64,000 bases of DNA from DASUAS01 sp963809795 (lineage in GTDB: Bacteria; Actinomycetota; Acidimicrobiia; IMCC26256; DASPTH01), in the NCBI GenBank assembly GCA_963809795.1, contig CAWELN010000011.1, positions 1 to 64,000 of the forward strand, written 5' to 3'. The notes beneath the pieces were generated by a model. The model ran no database searches, was not told the origin of the DNA, and worked only from the letters and a program-made list of their open reading frames with translations. The position numbers and the translations under genes were made by a program. Positions 34,577 to 40,730 of this stretch are shown here, in pieces. Within the stretch, counting starts at the first letter, position 1; each line of letters starts with the position of its first letter.

Positions 34577-34647
34577 CGCCCGGTGGCCGAGGATTCAGGC
34601 GCGTGGCTGCAGACCGCGAGACGAGGGTGAGAGTCCCTCCCGGGCGT
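34577..34647 (+). tRNA. tRNA-Cys(GCA)
   Basis: Acceptor cgcccgg/ccgggcg; GCA at 34609-34611 in loop ctgcaga; T-loop is tgagagt, deviating from TTC at two positions. Discriminator T, as expected for Cys. Confidence 0.82.
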
Positions 34648-34660
34648 CCATCGCAACCAT

Positions 34661-34733
34661 GTGGTCGTCGTCCAAACGGCGAGGATGCCGGTGTGCCACG
34701 CCGGCGATGAGGGTTCGAGTCCCTCCGGCCACA
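34661..34733 (+). tRNA. tRNA-Gly(GCC)
   Basis: Acceptor gtggtcg/cggccac with one wobble; GCC at 34695-34697 in loop gtgccac; T-arm gaggg/ccctc. Ends 45 bases before rtcB. Confidence 0.85.
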
Positions 34734-34778
34734 CCCACCACGTTCCGAAGGGAACCCGAGCCAGGAAAGGGGGCGAGC

Positions 34779-35939
34779 ATGCCCACCAACATCAACGACA
34801 AGCTCATCTCGTGGGCGAGCGAGATCGACGAGCAGACCATCAAGCAGGCACAGAAGACGGCTCGCCTCCCGATCGTCGAGGGTCACGTGGCGCTCATGCC
34901 CGATGCACACGTCGGGAAGGGTGCGACCATCGGGTCGGTGATCCCGACCACGGGCGCGGTGATCCCGTCGGCGGTCGGCGTCGACATCGGCTGCGGCATG
35001 ATCGCCACCGAGCTGGACGTCACCGAGGAGCAGCTCCCCGACGCGCTCGAGCCGCTGCTCGGCCGCATCGAGCACGCGATCCCCGCGGGGGTGGGGCGCG
35101 GTCACGACGCGGTCGCGGAGAACGCCGGGCGTTGGCTGGCGGCGCACCGCCCGGCCACCGAGCTGGCGGACGACCAGGTGCACCGGGCCGCGAAGCAGTT
35201 CGGCACCCTGGGTTCGGGGAACCACTTCTTCGAGCTCTGCGTGGACGAGCGCAACCGGGTGTGGGTGGTGCTGCACTCGGGCAGCCGTGGCATCGGCAAC
35301 AAGCTCGCCACGATGCACATCGCCACGGCACGCAACCTCGCGAAGGCACTCGAGCTGCGGCTCGAGGACCCGGATCTCGCGTACTTCACCGAGGGCACCC
35401 CGGAGTTCGAGGCGTACGTCGCCGACATGCTCTGGGCACAGGAGTACGCACGGGCGAACCGTGACCAGATGATGGACAACGCGATGCGCGAGGTGTTCGC
35501 GTTCCTCGGCTTCGGCCGGGAGACGCAGCGCATCAACTGCCATCACAACTTCACCCAGCGCGAGGTGCACGACGGTCGCGAGCTGTGGGTGACCCGCAAG
35601 GGCGCGATCCGGGCCGACACCGGCGATCTCGGTGTCATCCCGGGCTCGATGGGCACGCGCAGCTACATCGTGGCCGGCAAGGGGAACGCGGCGAGCTGGC
35701 GCTCGTGCTCGCACGGTGCGGGCCGGCGGCACAGCCGCACCCAGGCCAAGAAGCTCTTCACCGCGACCGATCTCGCCGAGCAGATGGCGGGGAAGGTGTG
35801 GCTGTCGAGCCGGGCCGACGCGCTGCTGGACGAGATCCCGGCGGCGTACAAGGACATCGATCAGGTGATGGCCGACCAGGCCGACCTGGTCGAGGTCCTG
35901 CACACGCTGCGTCAGGTCCTCAACTACAAGGGCACCTGA
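34779..35939 (+). CDS. rtcB: RtcB RNA ligase embedded in tRNA array
   Basis: 386 residues, ATG 34779 with aggaaaggggg upstream. RtcB joins RNA 2',3'-cyclic-phosphate or 3'-phosphate ends to 5'-OH ends with GTP and Mn2+. Key residues are visible: VDIGCGM (Mn-binding Cys72), GSGNHFFE and HSGSRGIGN (His ligands), NCHHNF (His ligand), and SHGAGRRHSR with the His that is guanylylated. Length is shorter than archaeal RtcB (about 480) but normal for bacterial short forms. No RtcA or archease is visible. Twelve tRNAs precede it (eleven in the main array) and eleven follow on the same strand, so it probably shares their transcript and repairs cleaved tRNAs (inference). Confidence 0.95.
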   Translation: MPTNINDKLISWASEIDEQTIKQAQKTARLPIVEGHVALMPDAHVGKGATIGSVIPTTGAVIPSAVGVDIGCGMIATELDVTEEQLPDALEPLLGRIEHAIPAGVGRGHDAVAENAGRWLAAHRPATELADDQVHRAAKQFGTLGSGNHFFELCVDERNRVWVVLHSGSRGIGNKLATMHIATARNLAKALELRLEDPDLAYFTEGTPEFEAYVADMLWAQEYARANRDQMMDNAMREVFAFLGFGRETQRINCHHNFTQREVHDGRELWVTRKGAIRADTGDLGVIPGSMGTRSYIVAGKGNAASWRSCSHGAGRRHSRTQAKKLFTATDLAEQMAGKVWLSSRADALLDEIPAAYKDIDQVMADQADLVEVLHTLRQVLNYKGT

Positions 35940-35952
35940 CCCGGCAGTGCGA

Positions 35953-36120
35953 GGAGCGAGCGCGAGCGGCCCGGGTATCGGGCCGGGCCGGAGCGAGCGA
36001 CCCGTGGGCAGGAGCGAGCGTGAGCGGCCCGGGTATCCCGGGCCGTAGCGATCGACCCGTGGGCAGGAGCGAGCGTGAGCGGCCCGGGTATCCCGGGCCG
36101 TAGCGAGCGACCCGTGGGCG
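35953..36120 (+). repeat. Three tandem 55-58 bp palindromic repeats after rtcB
   Basis: Units begin at 35953, 36011 and 36066 with ggagcgagcg and end with gacccgtgggc. Units 2 and 3 differ at few positions and each holds a perfect 9-bp hairpin cggcccggg-tat-cccgggccg; unit 1 is a variant with a longer loop. The last unit runs into the acceptor strand of tRNA-Gly(CCC). Possible termination or RNA-processing elements. Confidence 0.85.
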
Positions 36121-36185
36121 AGGTGTCACCGGTTGCACGTCGGCGCCCCATGCCGAAGGAGAGGGTTCGACTCCCTCCGACCACA
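36114..36185 (+). tRNA. tRNA-Gly(CCC), C33
   Basis: Acceptor gtgggcg/cgaccac with a G5-A68 mismatch; anticodon stem tcggc/gccga; CCC at 36147-36149 in loop gccccat (C33). The 5' end overlaps the palindromic repeat. Confidence 0.7.
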
Positions 36186-36189
36186 CCGT

Positions 36190-36263
36190 GCCGGCGAGGT
36201 CCTGAAGGAAAGGACGCTCGGCCCGTACCCGAGAGGCAGCGGGTTCGATCCCCGCCGCCGGCC
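36190..36263 (+). tRNA. tRNA-Thr(CGT), C33
   Basis: Acceptor gccggcg/cgccggc perfect; D-stem gtcc/ggac; CGT at 36224-36226 in loop cccgtac (C33). Confidence 0.85.
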
Positions 36264-36268
36264 CAAAT

Positions 36269-36356
36269 GCCGCCCGATGCGAAGACCGGGGGTTCCTTCA
36301 CCTCTTCAGTGATGGCCCGCAAGGGCTTCCTCCGGTCGCGGGGTACCCGGGCGGCA
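36269..36356 (+). ncRNA. Non-tRNA hairpin RNA inside the array
   Basis: Closed by a 7-bp tRNA-like acceptor gccgccc/gggcggc plus A, but without T-arm or anticodon arm. Inside are a 9-bp stem (36284-36292 with 36329-36337) and a GNRA hairpin gccc-gcaa-gggc (36315-36326). It contains gggggttccttca, repeated at 37149-37161. A Y-RNA-like RNA for Ro60 or a degenerate tRNA are both possible. Confidence 0.4.
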
Positions 36357-36372
36357 CGATCGACTGCGCGAT

Positions 36373-36444
36373 GGTCCCGAAGCTCTGACGGTGGAGCGGC
36401 CGGTCGAAACCCGGCAGGGGGAGGTTCGAGCACTCCCGGGACCA
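36373..36444 (+). tRNA. tRNA-Phe(GAA), C33
   Basis: Acceptor ggtcccg/cgggacc; D-stem gctc/gagc; GAA at 36406-36408 in loop tcgaaac (C33). T-stem has a G53-A61 mismatch. Confidence 0.8.
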
Positions 36445-36453
36445 CGTACGCAC

Positions 36454-36526
36454 GGGGCGTGAGCCAGATGGGGAAGGCACCGCGCTGATACCGCGGGACG
36501 ACGTGGTTCGACTCCACGACGCCCTA
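36454..36526 (+). tRNA. tRNA-Ile(GAT)
   Basis: Acceptor ggggcgt/acgccct; anticodon stem ccgcg/cgcgg; GAT at 36487-36489 in loop ctgatac; T-arm cgtgg/ccacg. Confidence 0.9.
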
Positions 36527-36532
36527 CGCACA

Positions 36533-36605
36533 CGACGAGTAGGTCAGCAGGTAGACCGCCTCCCTCACATGGAGGAAGCCGGGGGTTCGAGTCCCTCCTC
36601 GTCGA
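36533..36605 (+). tRNA. tRNA-Val(CAC)
   Basis: Acceptor cgacgag/ctcgtcg; D-stem ggtc/gacc; anticodon stem cctcc/ggagg; CAC at 36566-36568. Confidence 0.9.
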
Positions 36606-36607
36606 CG

Positions 36608-36682
36608 GTGGCCGAGGTCCGAAGTGGTCGAGACGCCGGGTCGTGGCCCCGGAGGAAGCCGGTTCGAGTCCGGCCGGTCACA
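36608..36682 (+). tRNA. tRNA-His(GTG), C33
   Basis: Acceptor gtggccg/cggtcac; GTG at 36643-36645 in loop tcgtggc (C33). A G precedes position 1 (36607) but the discriminator is A, so the usual G-1:C73 identity pair is not encoded. Confidence 0.8.
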
Positions 36683-36683
36683 C

Positions 36684-36751
36684 CGCGAGGGATCTGGTGA
36701 TCAGCGGGGCCTCATACGCCCTGCACGCGGGTTCGATTCCCGCCCTCGCCA
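36684..36751 (+). tRNA. tRNA with CAT anticodon (Met)
   Basis: CAT at 36713-36715 in loop ctcatac. Position 1-72 is an unpaired C-C, reminiscent of initiator tRNA, but the three G-C pairs of an initiator anticodon stem are incomplete. Short D-arm. CCA encoded at 36752-36754. Met elongator, initiator-like or lysidine-Ile cannot be separated by eye. Confidence 0.75.
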
Positions 36752-36755
36752 CCAT

Positions 36756-36828
36756 GGGCCGGTGGCGCAATCGGAAGCGCAGCTCCCCTGCAAGGAGAAG
36801 GTTGCGGGTTCGAGTCCCGCACGGTCCA
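36756..36828 (+). tRNA. tRNA-Ala(TGC), C33
   Basis: TGC at 36789-36791 in loop cctgcaa (C33); D-stem gcgc/gcgc; mismatches at 7-66 and 27-43; T-arm gcggg/cccgc intact. Confidence 0.75.
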
Positions 36829-36846
36829 CCCACCGAGGCACTTCAC

Positions 36847-36920
36847 GCTGACGTAGCCCAATTGGAAGAGGCACGGCGCTCAGACCGCCGTCAGTGCGGG
36901 TTCGACTCCCGCCGTCAGTA
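36847..36920 (+). tRNA. tRNA with CAG anticodon (Leu?), short variable arm
   Basis: All stems pair (acceptor gctgacg/cgtcagt, anticodon stem cggcg/cgccg); CAG at 36881-36883 should read CUG Leu. The variable region is only 5 bases, whereas bacterial Leu tRNAs have a long variable arm, so its charging is uncertain. Confidence 0.75.
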
Positions 36921-36930
36921 CCCATGACAC

Positions 36931-37002
36931 CTGGACGTGGCGCAACGGGAGCGCGCCGGCTTCGGAAGCCGGAGGTTGGGAGTTCGAATCTCTCCGTCCA
37001 GA
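36931..37002 (+). tRNA. tRNA-Pro(CGG)
   Basis: Acceptor ctggacg/cgtccag; anticodon stem ccggc/gccgg; CGG at 36963-36965 in loop ttcggaa; T-arm gggag/ctctc. Confidence 0.9.
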
Positions 37003-37016
37003 CCGAGCGAGTGCAG

Positions 37017-37088
37017 TGCGAGGTGGTGGAAACGGAACCATGCCTGTCCCTGAAACAGGAGGTCCAGGTTCGAGCCCTGGCCTCGCAG
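37017..37088 (+). tRNA. tRNA-Gln(CTG), C33
   Basis: Acceptor tgcgagg/cctcgca; anticodon stem cctgt/acagg; CTG at 37050-37052 in loop ccctgaa (C33); T-arm ccagg/cctgg. Last well-formed tRNA. Confidence 0.88.
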
Positions 37089-37091
37089 CCA

Positions 37092-37111
37092 ACGATGCCT
37101 CTGCAGTGGTC
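37092..37111 (-). repeat. Right copy of 20-nt inverted repeat
   Basis: acgatgcctctgcagtggtc is the reverse complement of 33680-33699 except one base. It starts 4 bases after tRNA-Gln, and CCTTGACA follows at 37117-37124. Confidence 0.7.
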
Positions 37112-37142
37112 GCGCACCTTGACAGTCGAGTCGGCCTGCTGC

Positions 37143-37200
37143 GCAGGTGGGGGTTCCTTCATGGATCCTGTGGTTGCGGGTTCGAGTCCCGCCGCCTTCG
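37143..37200 (+). ncRNA. Truncated tRNA-like element
   Basis: A perfect T-arm (gcggg-ttcgagt-cccgc, 37176-37192) and 3' acceptor cgccttc are present, with only a near-match 5' acceptor (gcaggtg) and no D-arm. It carries the gggggttccttca repeat. Could be a tRNA relic or the tRNA-mimic domain of a Y RNA, which in bacteria is commonly encoded next to Ro60. Confidence 0.4.
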
Positions 37201-37349
37201 GGCGTAGCTCAAGGGGTAGAGCACAGCGTCCTCCGCCGCTTTGGTTCCCAGGCCGTCTTTTCCACCCCGGTCAGCTGCGGAGGATGGGCGTACTTCCTCT
37301 GGCGTGAAGGGCCTTAGGGCCTGCCGTTCGAATCGGCGCTGCTCGTCCA
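37198..37349 (+). ncRNA. Split or decayed tRNA pieces
   Basis: A tRNA 5' part with perfect D-arm (gctc-aaggggta-gagc, 37207-37222) is followed about 100 bases later by a T-arm (tgccg-ttcgaat-cggcg, 37322-37338) and a 3' end with encoded CCA (37347-37349). No coherent single cloverleaf joins them, so I call them relics or an unusual RNA. Confidence 0.35.
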
Positions 37350-37402
37350 CTCGGTTCTCTGACCGGCCTTCCGTTCGACGACACGAAATGAGGTATGACG
37401 AC

Positions 37403-38991
37403 ATGGCCAAGTTCTCCGGCACGAAGCGCAACCCGTGGCGCGCCAATCTCACCGCGCCGATCCGCACGCGTGCCGCGCGCATGTTCACGCACGAGGGTGG
37501 TGTCGGGTACGCGCGCGAGCCGCGCGTCGGAGCTCTTCCTCCTGGCGGCGACGAACATGGTCGGCGAGGACACCTTCTACGAGCGCGCCGCGGTGCGCGA
37601 CGCGCGATTCGTCGAGCTCGTCCGTGAGGTGACGGCGTCGGACCCGGCCTTCATCGCGGGCGCCGACGTCGACGCGGGCACGGTCGGTCTCGCCCAGTAC
37701 CTGCGCGAGACGATGCTGATGCGATCGGCGGCCGTTGTCATGGCCGCGGAGTACGTCGCCGCGGGCGGGGCCGGTGGCCGCGGCGTGGTCGCGCGCGTCC
37801 TCCGGCGGGCCGATGAGCCGGCCGAGATGCTCGGCTACTGGTTCACCAACCACGGCCGCAACCTGCCGATGCCGATCAAGCGCGGTGTCGCCGACGCGGT
37901 CCGCCGCCTCTACACGGAGCGCGCCGCGCTGCGCTACGACGGCCTCGGTCGCCAGATCCGGATGGCCGACGTGATCGAGCTCACGCATCCCTCGCCGCGC
38001 GATCAGGCACAGTCGGCGCTGTTCGCGTACCTGCTCGACCGCCGTCACCACGACGACGCGGTGGCCGACCCGGCGGTGCTGCCGACGCTCGCGGCGGCGG
38101 CCGCGCTCGACGCGGTGCCGGCCGATGAGCGTCGCTCGCACCTGCGCCGAGCGCGGCGCCGCCGCGCTCGCCGCCGGTGGCTTCTCGTGGGAGCGGCTGT
38201 CGGGCTGGCTGCCGGGGGGCATGGACGCCGAGGCGTGGGAGGCGGTCATCCCGTCGATGGGGGCCATGGCGCTGGTGCGGAACCTGCGGAACTTCGATCA
38301 GGCCGGCATCGGCGCCGCCGCCGTTGACGCGGTCGTCGCGAAGATCACCGACGCGCACGAGGTGGCGGCGGCGCGGCTGTTCCCGTACCAGGTCTGGGCG
38401 GCGTACCGGCACGCGCCGTCCGACACCTGGAAGCTCGCGCTCGGTCGCACGCTCGACCACACGGTGTCGAACATCCCGGCGCTGGACGGCACGCTCGTCG
38501 TCATCGACACGTCGGGCTCGATGCAGGCGCCGGTCTCCAACCGCTCGCGGCTGCAGCGAGTCGAGGTCGCGGCGGTGATGGCGATGGCGACGGCGGCGCG
38601 CGCCGATGACGTCGACGTGGTGATCTATGGCGCGGACAACGCGCGGGTCCACGGGCTCCGCGGCGCGTCGGTGCTCTCCGGCGTCGACAAGGTCGTCCGC
38701 GCCATCGGCTCGGTCGGGCACGCGACGTACGGGCACACCGCCATCGCGCGCTGGTTCGATCCGCGTCGGCACCGCCGCGCGGTGATCTTCACCGACGACC
38801 AGCAGCACGACGCGGGCCGCGTGCGTCTCGACCACGTCCCGGTCGTGTACACGTTCGACCTGGCGGGGTACCGGCCGTCGGCGCTGCCGGCCGGCGAGCG
38901 CGGCCGGTACACGCTCGGCGGCTTCACCGACGCCACGTTCACCGCCATGGACGTGCTCGAGCGCGGTCGGAACGCCGGCTGGCCGTTCTGA
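37403..38991 (+). CDS. Ro60/Rsr TROVE-domain protein, two +1 shifts in this sequence
   Basis: About 528 residues when two extra bases (near 37526 and 38155) are removed. The start at ATG 37403 (MAKFSGTKRNPW) and HEGGVGYARE, then SELFLLAATNMVGEDTFYE, match bacterial Ro60. The N-terminal HEAT-repeat ring (about residues 1-350) ends with WEAVIPSMGAMALVRNLRNF; the C-terminal vWA domain has the MIDAS motif VIDTSGSM and a TFTDD-like acidic segment. Ro60 binds Y RNAs and misfolded RNAs and can tether PNPase. It sits directly after the tRNA array on the same strand, as rsr sits with rtcB/yrl RNAs in other bacteria. Confidence 0.88.
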
Positions 38992-39018
38992 CCGCGCCCG
39001 CGGCGCCCGGACGCGGCG

Positions 39019-40269
39019 TCACTCCGGGTCGGAGAGGATCACCCGGTTGCCGTGGTCCCAGCGGACGTAGTTCCAGGCCCAGTTCAGGAGCACCACGGCC
39101 CGGTTGCGGAACCCGATGAGGAACACGAGGTGGAGTCCGAGCCAGCTCAACCAGCCGAGCGTGCCGCCGAACCGGATGCCCAGCGGAAGCTCGGCCACCG
39201 CCGAGCGGCGCCCGATGGTGGCCATCGTGCCCTTGTCGACGTAGCGGAAGGGCTTCGTCGACTTCCCCCGCAGCCGGCGCACGATGCCGCGGGCCACGTA
39301 CCGGCCCTGCTGGATCGCCACCGGCGCCAGCTGCGGGAACGGCTTGCCGTCGGGCCGCTCGACCCCGGCGAGGTCGCCGATGACGAACACCTCGGGGTGT
39401 CCGGGCACGCTGAGGTCGGGCCGGACGACGATCTCGCCGCGCGCGGTCTGGGCCAGCGAGAGGGCGGACGCGACCGGGTTGGCCTTCACGCCCGCGGTCC
39501 ACAGCACGGTGCGGGTCGGGATCACGGTGCCGTCGGCGAGCTCCACCCGGTCGTCGGCGACCGCGGCGATCGCCACGCCGAGGCGCACCTCGACGCCACG
39601 CTGCGCCAGCTCGACCTTCGCTTCCGCCCGCGAGCGGGGAGAGAAGGAGCCGAGGACGTGCTCGGTCATCTCGACCAGGATGACCCGCGCCCGGCCGACG
39701 TCGAGGCGCTTGAAGTCCTTCCGGAGCACCAGCGCGATCAGCTCGCCCAGGGCTCCGCAGAGCTCGACCCCGGTGGGACCGCCGCCGGCGACCACGAACG
39801 TCAGGGTGCCGTCGTCGACGCGCGACGGATCGGCGTCGGCCTCCTCGAAGCGGGCCAGCACCGTGTTGCGGATCTTGCTGGCGTCGGCGAGGGTCTTGAG
39901 CGGGATGGCGTGCTCGGCGGCGCCGGGGACCCCGAAGTCGCTGCTCACCGCGCCCGCGGCGAGGACCAGGTAGTCGTAGGCGAGTGTGGCGTCGCCGTCG
40001 ACCAGCACCTCACGCCGCTCGAAGTCGACACCGCGCACGGTGTTCAGGCGGGCCTCGATGTTGGGGTCGTTGCGCACGATGTAACGCAGGTTCGGCGCGA
40101 TGTCGTCGGGCGCGAGGCTCGAGGTCGCGACCTGGTACAGGAGGGGCGAGAACGTGTGGAAGTTGTGCTGGTCGACGATCGTGACGTCGACCGGCGTGTC
40201 CGCCAGCGCGCGGGCGGCCGCGATCCCACCGAATCCCGCACCCACGATCACCACCCGAGGCCGATGCAT
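39019..40269 (-). CDS. ndh: Type II NADH dehydrogenase (NDH-2)
   Basis: 416 residues from ATG 40269 (GGGGGAAC upstream). N-terminal FAD-binding GAGFGGIAAARAL, the QHNFHTFSPLLYQVAT motif, central NADH-binding GGGPTGVELCGALGEL, a second dinucleotide region VFVIGDLAGVE and the quinone-site AIQQGRYVARG. Near the C-terminus an amphipathic, aromatic-rich segment (GWLSWLGLHLVFLIGF) anchors the protein at the membrane. It passes electrons from NADH to quinone without proton pumping. Divergent from the encapsulin operon. Confidence 0.92.
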   Translation of the reverse strand: MHRPRVVIVGAGFGGIAAARALADTPVDVTIVDQHNFHTFSPLLYQVATSSLAPDDIAPNLRYIVRNDPNIEARLNTVRGVDFERREVLVDGDATLAYDYLVLAAGAVSSDFGVPGAAEHAIPLKTLADASKIRNTVLARFEEADADPSRVDDGTLTFVVAGGGPTGVELCGALGELIALVLRKDFKRLDVGRARVILVEMTEHVLGSFSPRSRAEAKVELAQRGVEVRLGVAIAAVADDRVELADGTVIPTRTVLWTAGVKANPVASALSLAQTARGEIVVRPDLSVPGHPEVFVIGDLAGVERPDGKPFPQLAPVAIQQGRYVARGIVRRLRGKSTKPFRYVDKGTMATIGRRSAVAELPLGIRFGGTLGWLSWLGLHLVFLIGFRNRAVVLLNWAWNYVRWDHGNRVILSDPE

Positions 40270-40364
40270 GTTCCCCCAGCGTTGTCGCTGGGCACGCTGC
40301 GTGCCAGAGTGCAGCGGACGAATTGTGTCGCCGCCTGTGCCCACACCCCCCGGAGGACGGAACC

Positions 40365-40730
40365 ATGGCCCACGAAGGTCTCCACGAGCCCGCCGAGCTC
40401 CTCGACGACGCGACCATCGATCGCCATCGCGCGCTCGAATCGGTGATCGAGGAGCTGGAGGCGATCGATTGGTACGACCAACGGGTGCGGGCGACCAAGG
40501 ACCCGGATGTGGCGTCGATCCTGGCCCACAACCGCGACGACGAGAAGGAGCACGCCGCGATGGCGCTCGAATGGGTTCGCCGTCAGGATCCGGCGCTCGA
40601 CGCCCAATTGCGCCAGTACCTGTTCACGACGGGCCCGATCGTGTCGGTCGAGGACGAAGGTGGCACGGAGTCGGCGCCGGAGCCGCGTGGGATCGGGTTG
40701 GCGATCGGCAGCCTCCGGAGCGGGTCATGA
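40365..40730 (+). CDS. Encapsulated ferritin-like protein (EncFtn)
   Basis: 121 residues with ggaggacgg before ATG 40365. Two helices carry the EncFtn di-iron ligands (AIDWYDQRVRAT and DDEKEHAAMALEW with Glu/His), forming the active site only upon decamer assembly. The C-terminus GIGLAIGSLRSGS is a typical encapsulin cargo-loading peptide (GSLxxGSLR type). It oxidises Fe(II) and delivers it into the shell encoded by the next gene, whose ATG overlaps its stop. Confidence 0.92.
   Translation: MAHEGLHEPAELLDDATIDRHRALESVIEELEAIDWYDQRVRATKDPDVASILAHNRDDEKEHAAMALEWVRRQDPALDAQLRQYLFTTGPIVSVEDEGGTESAPEPRGIGLAIGSLRSGS

Noticed and set aside
36684..36751. Calling the CAT tRNA a true initiator tRNA-fMet
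   Set aside because: The unpaired 1-72 position fits, but the anticodon stem lacks the three consecutive G-C pairs and the D-arm is short. Identity left open.
33773..37088. Regularly spaced ggttcgantcc repeats resembling a CRISPR array
   Set aside because: The repeats are T-arms of different tRNAs; flanking sequences fold into cloverleaves and spacing varies. No cas genes are present.
33420..37162. Long minus-strand open frames across the tRNA array, with recurring motifs such as EPSTSG and LEPPTSG
   Set aside because: They are antisense shadows of repeated T-arms. Such translations are a known source of spurious database proteins; they lack ribosome sites and conflict with the tRNA structures.
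37143..37349. A tRNA with an intron to be spliced by RtcB
   Set aside because: The D-arm half and T-arm half do not have complementary acceptor strands and no anticodon arm joins them, so I report pieces only.
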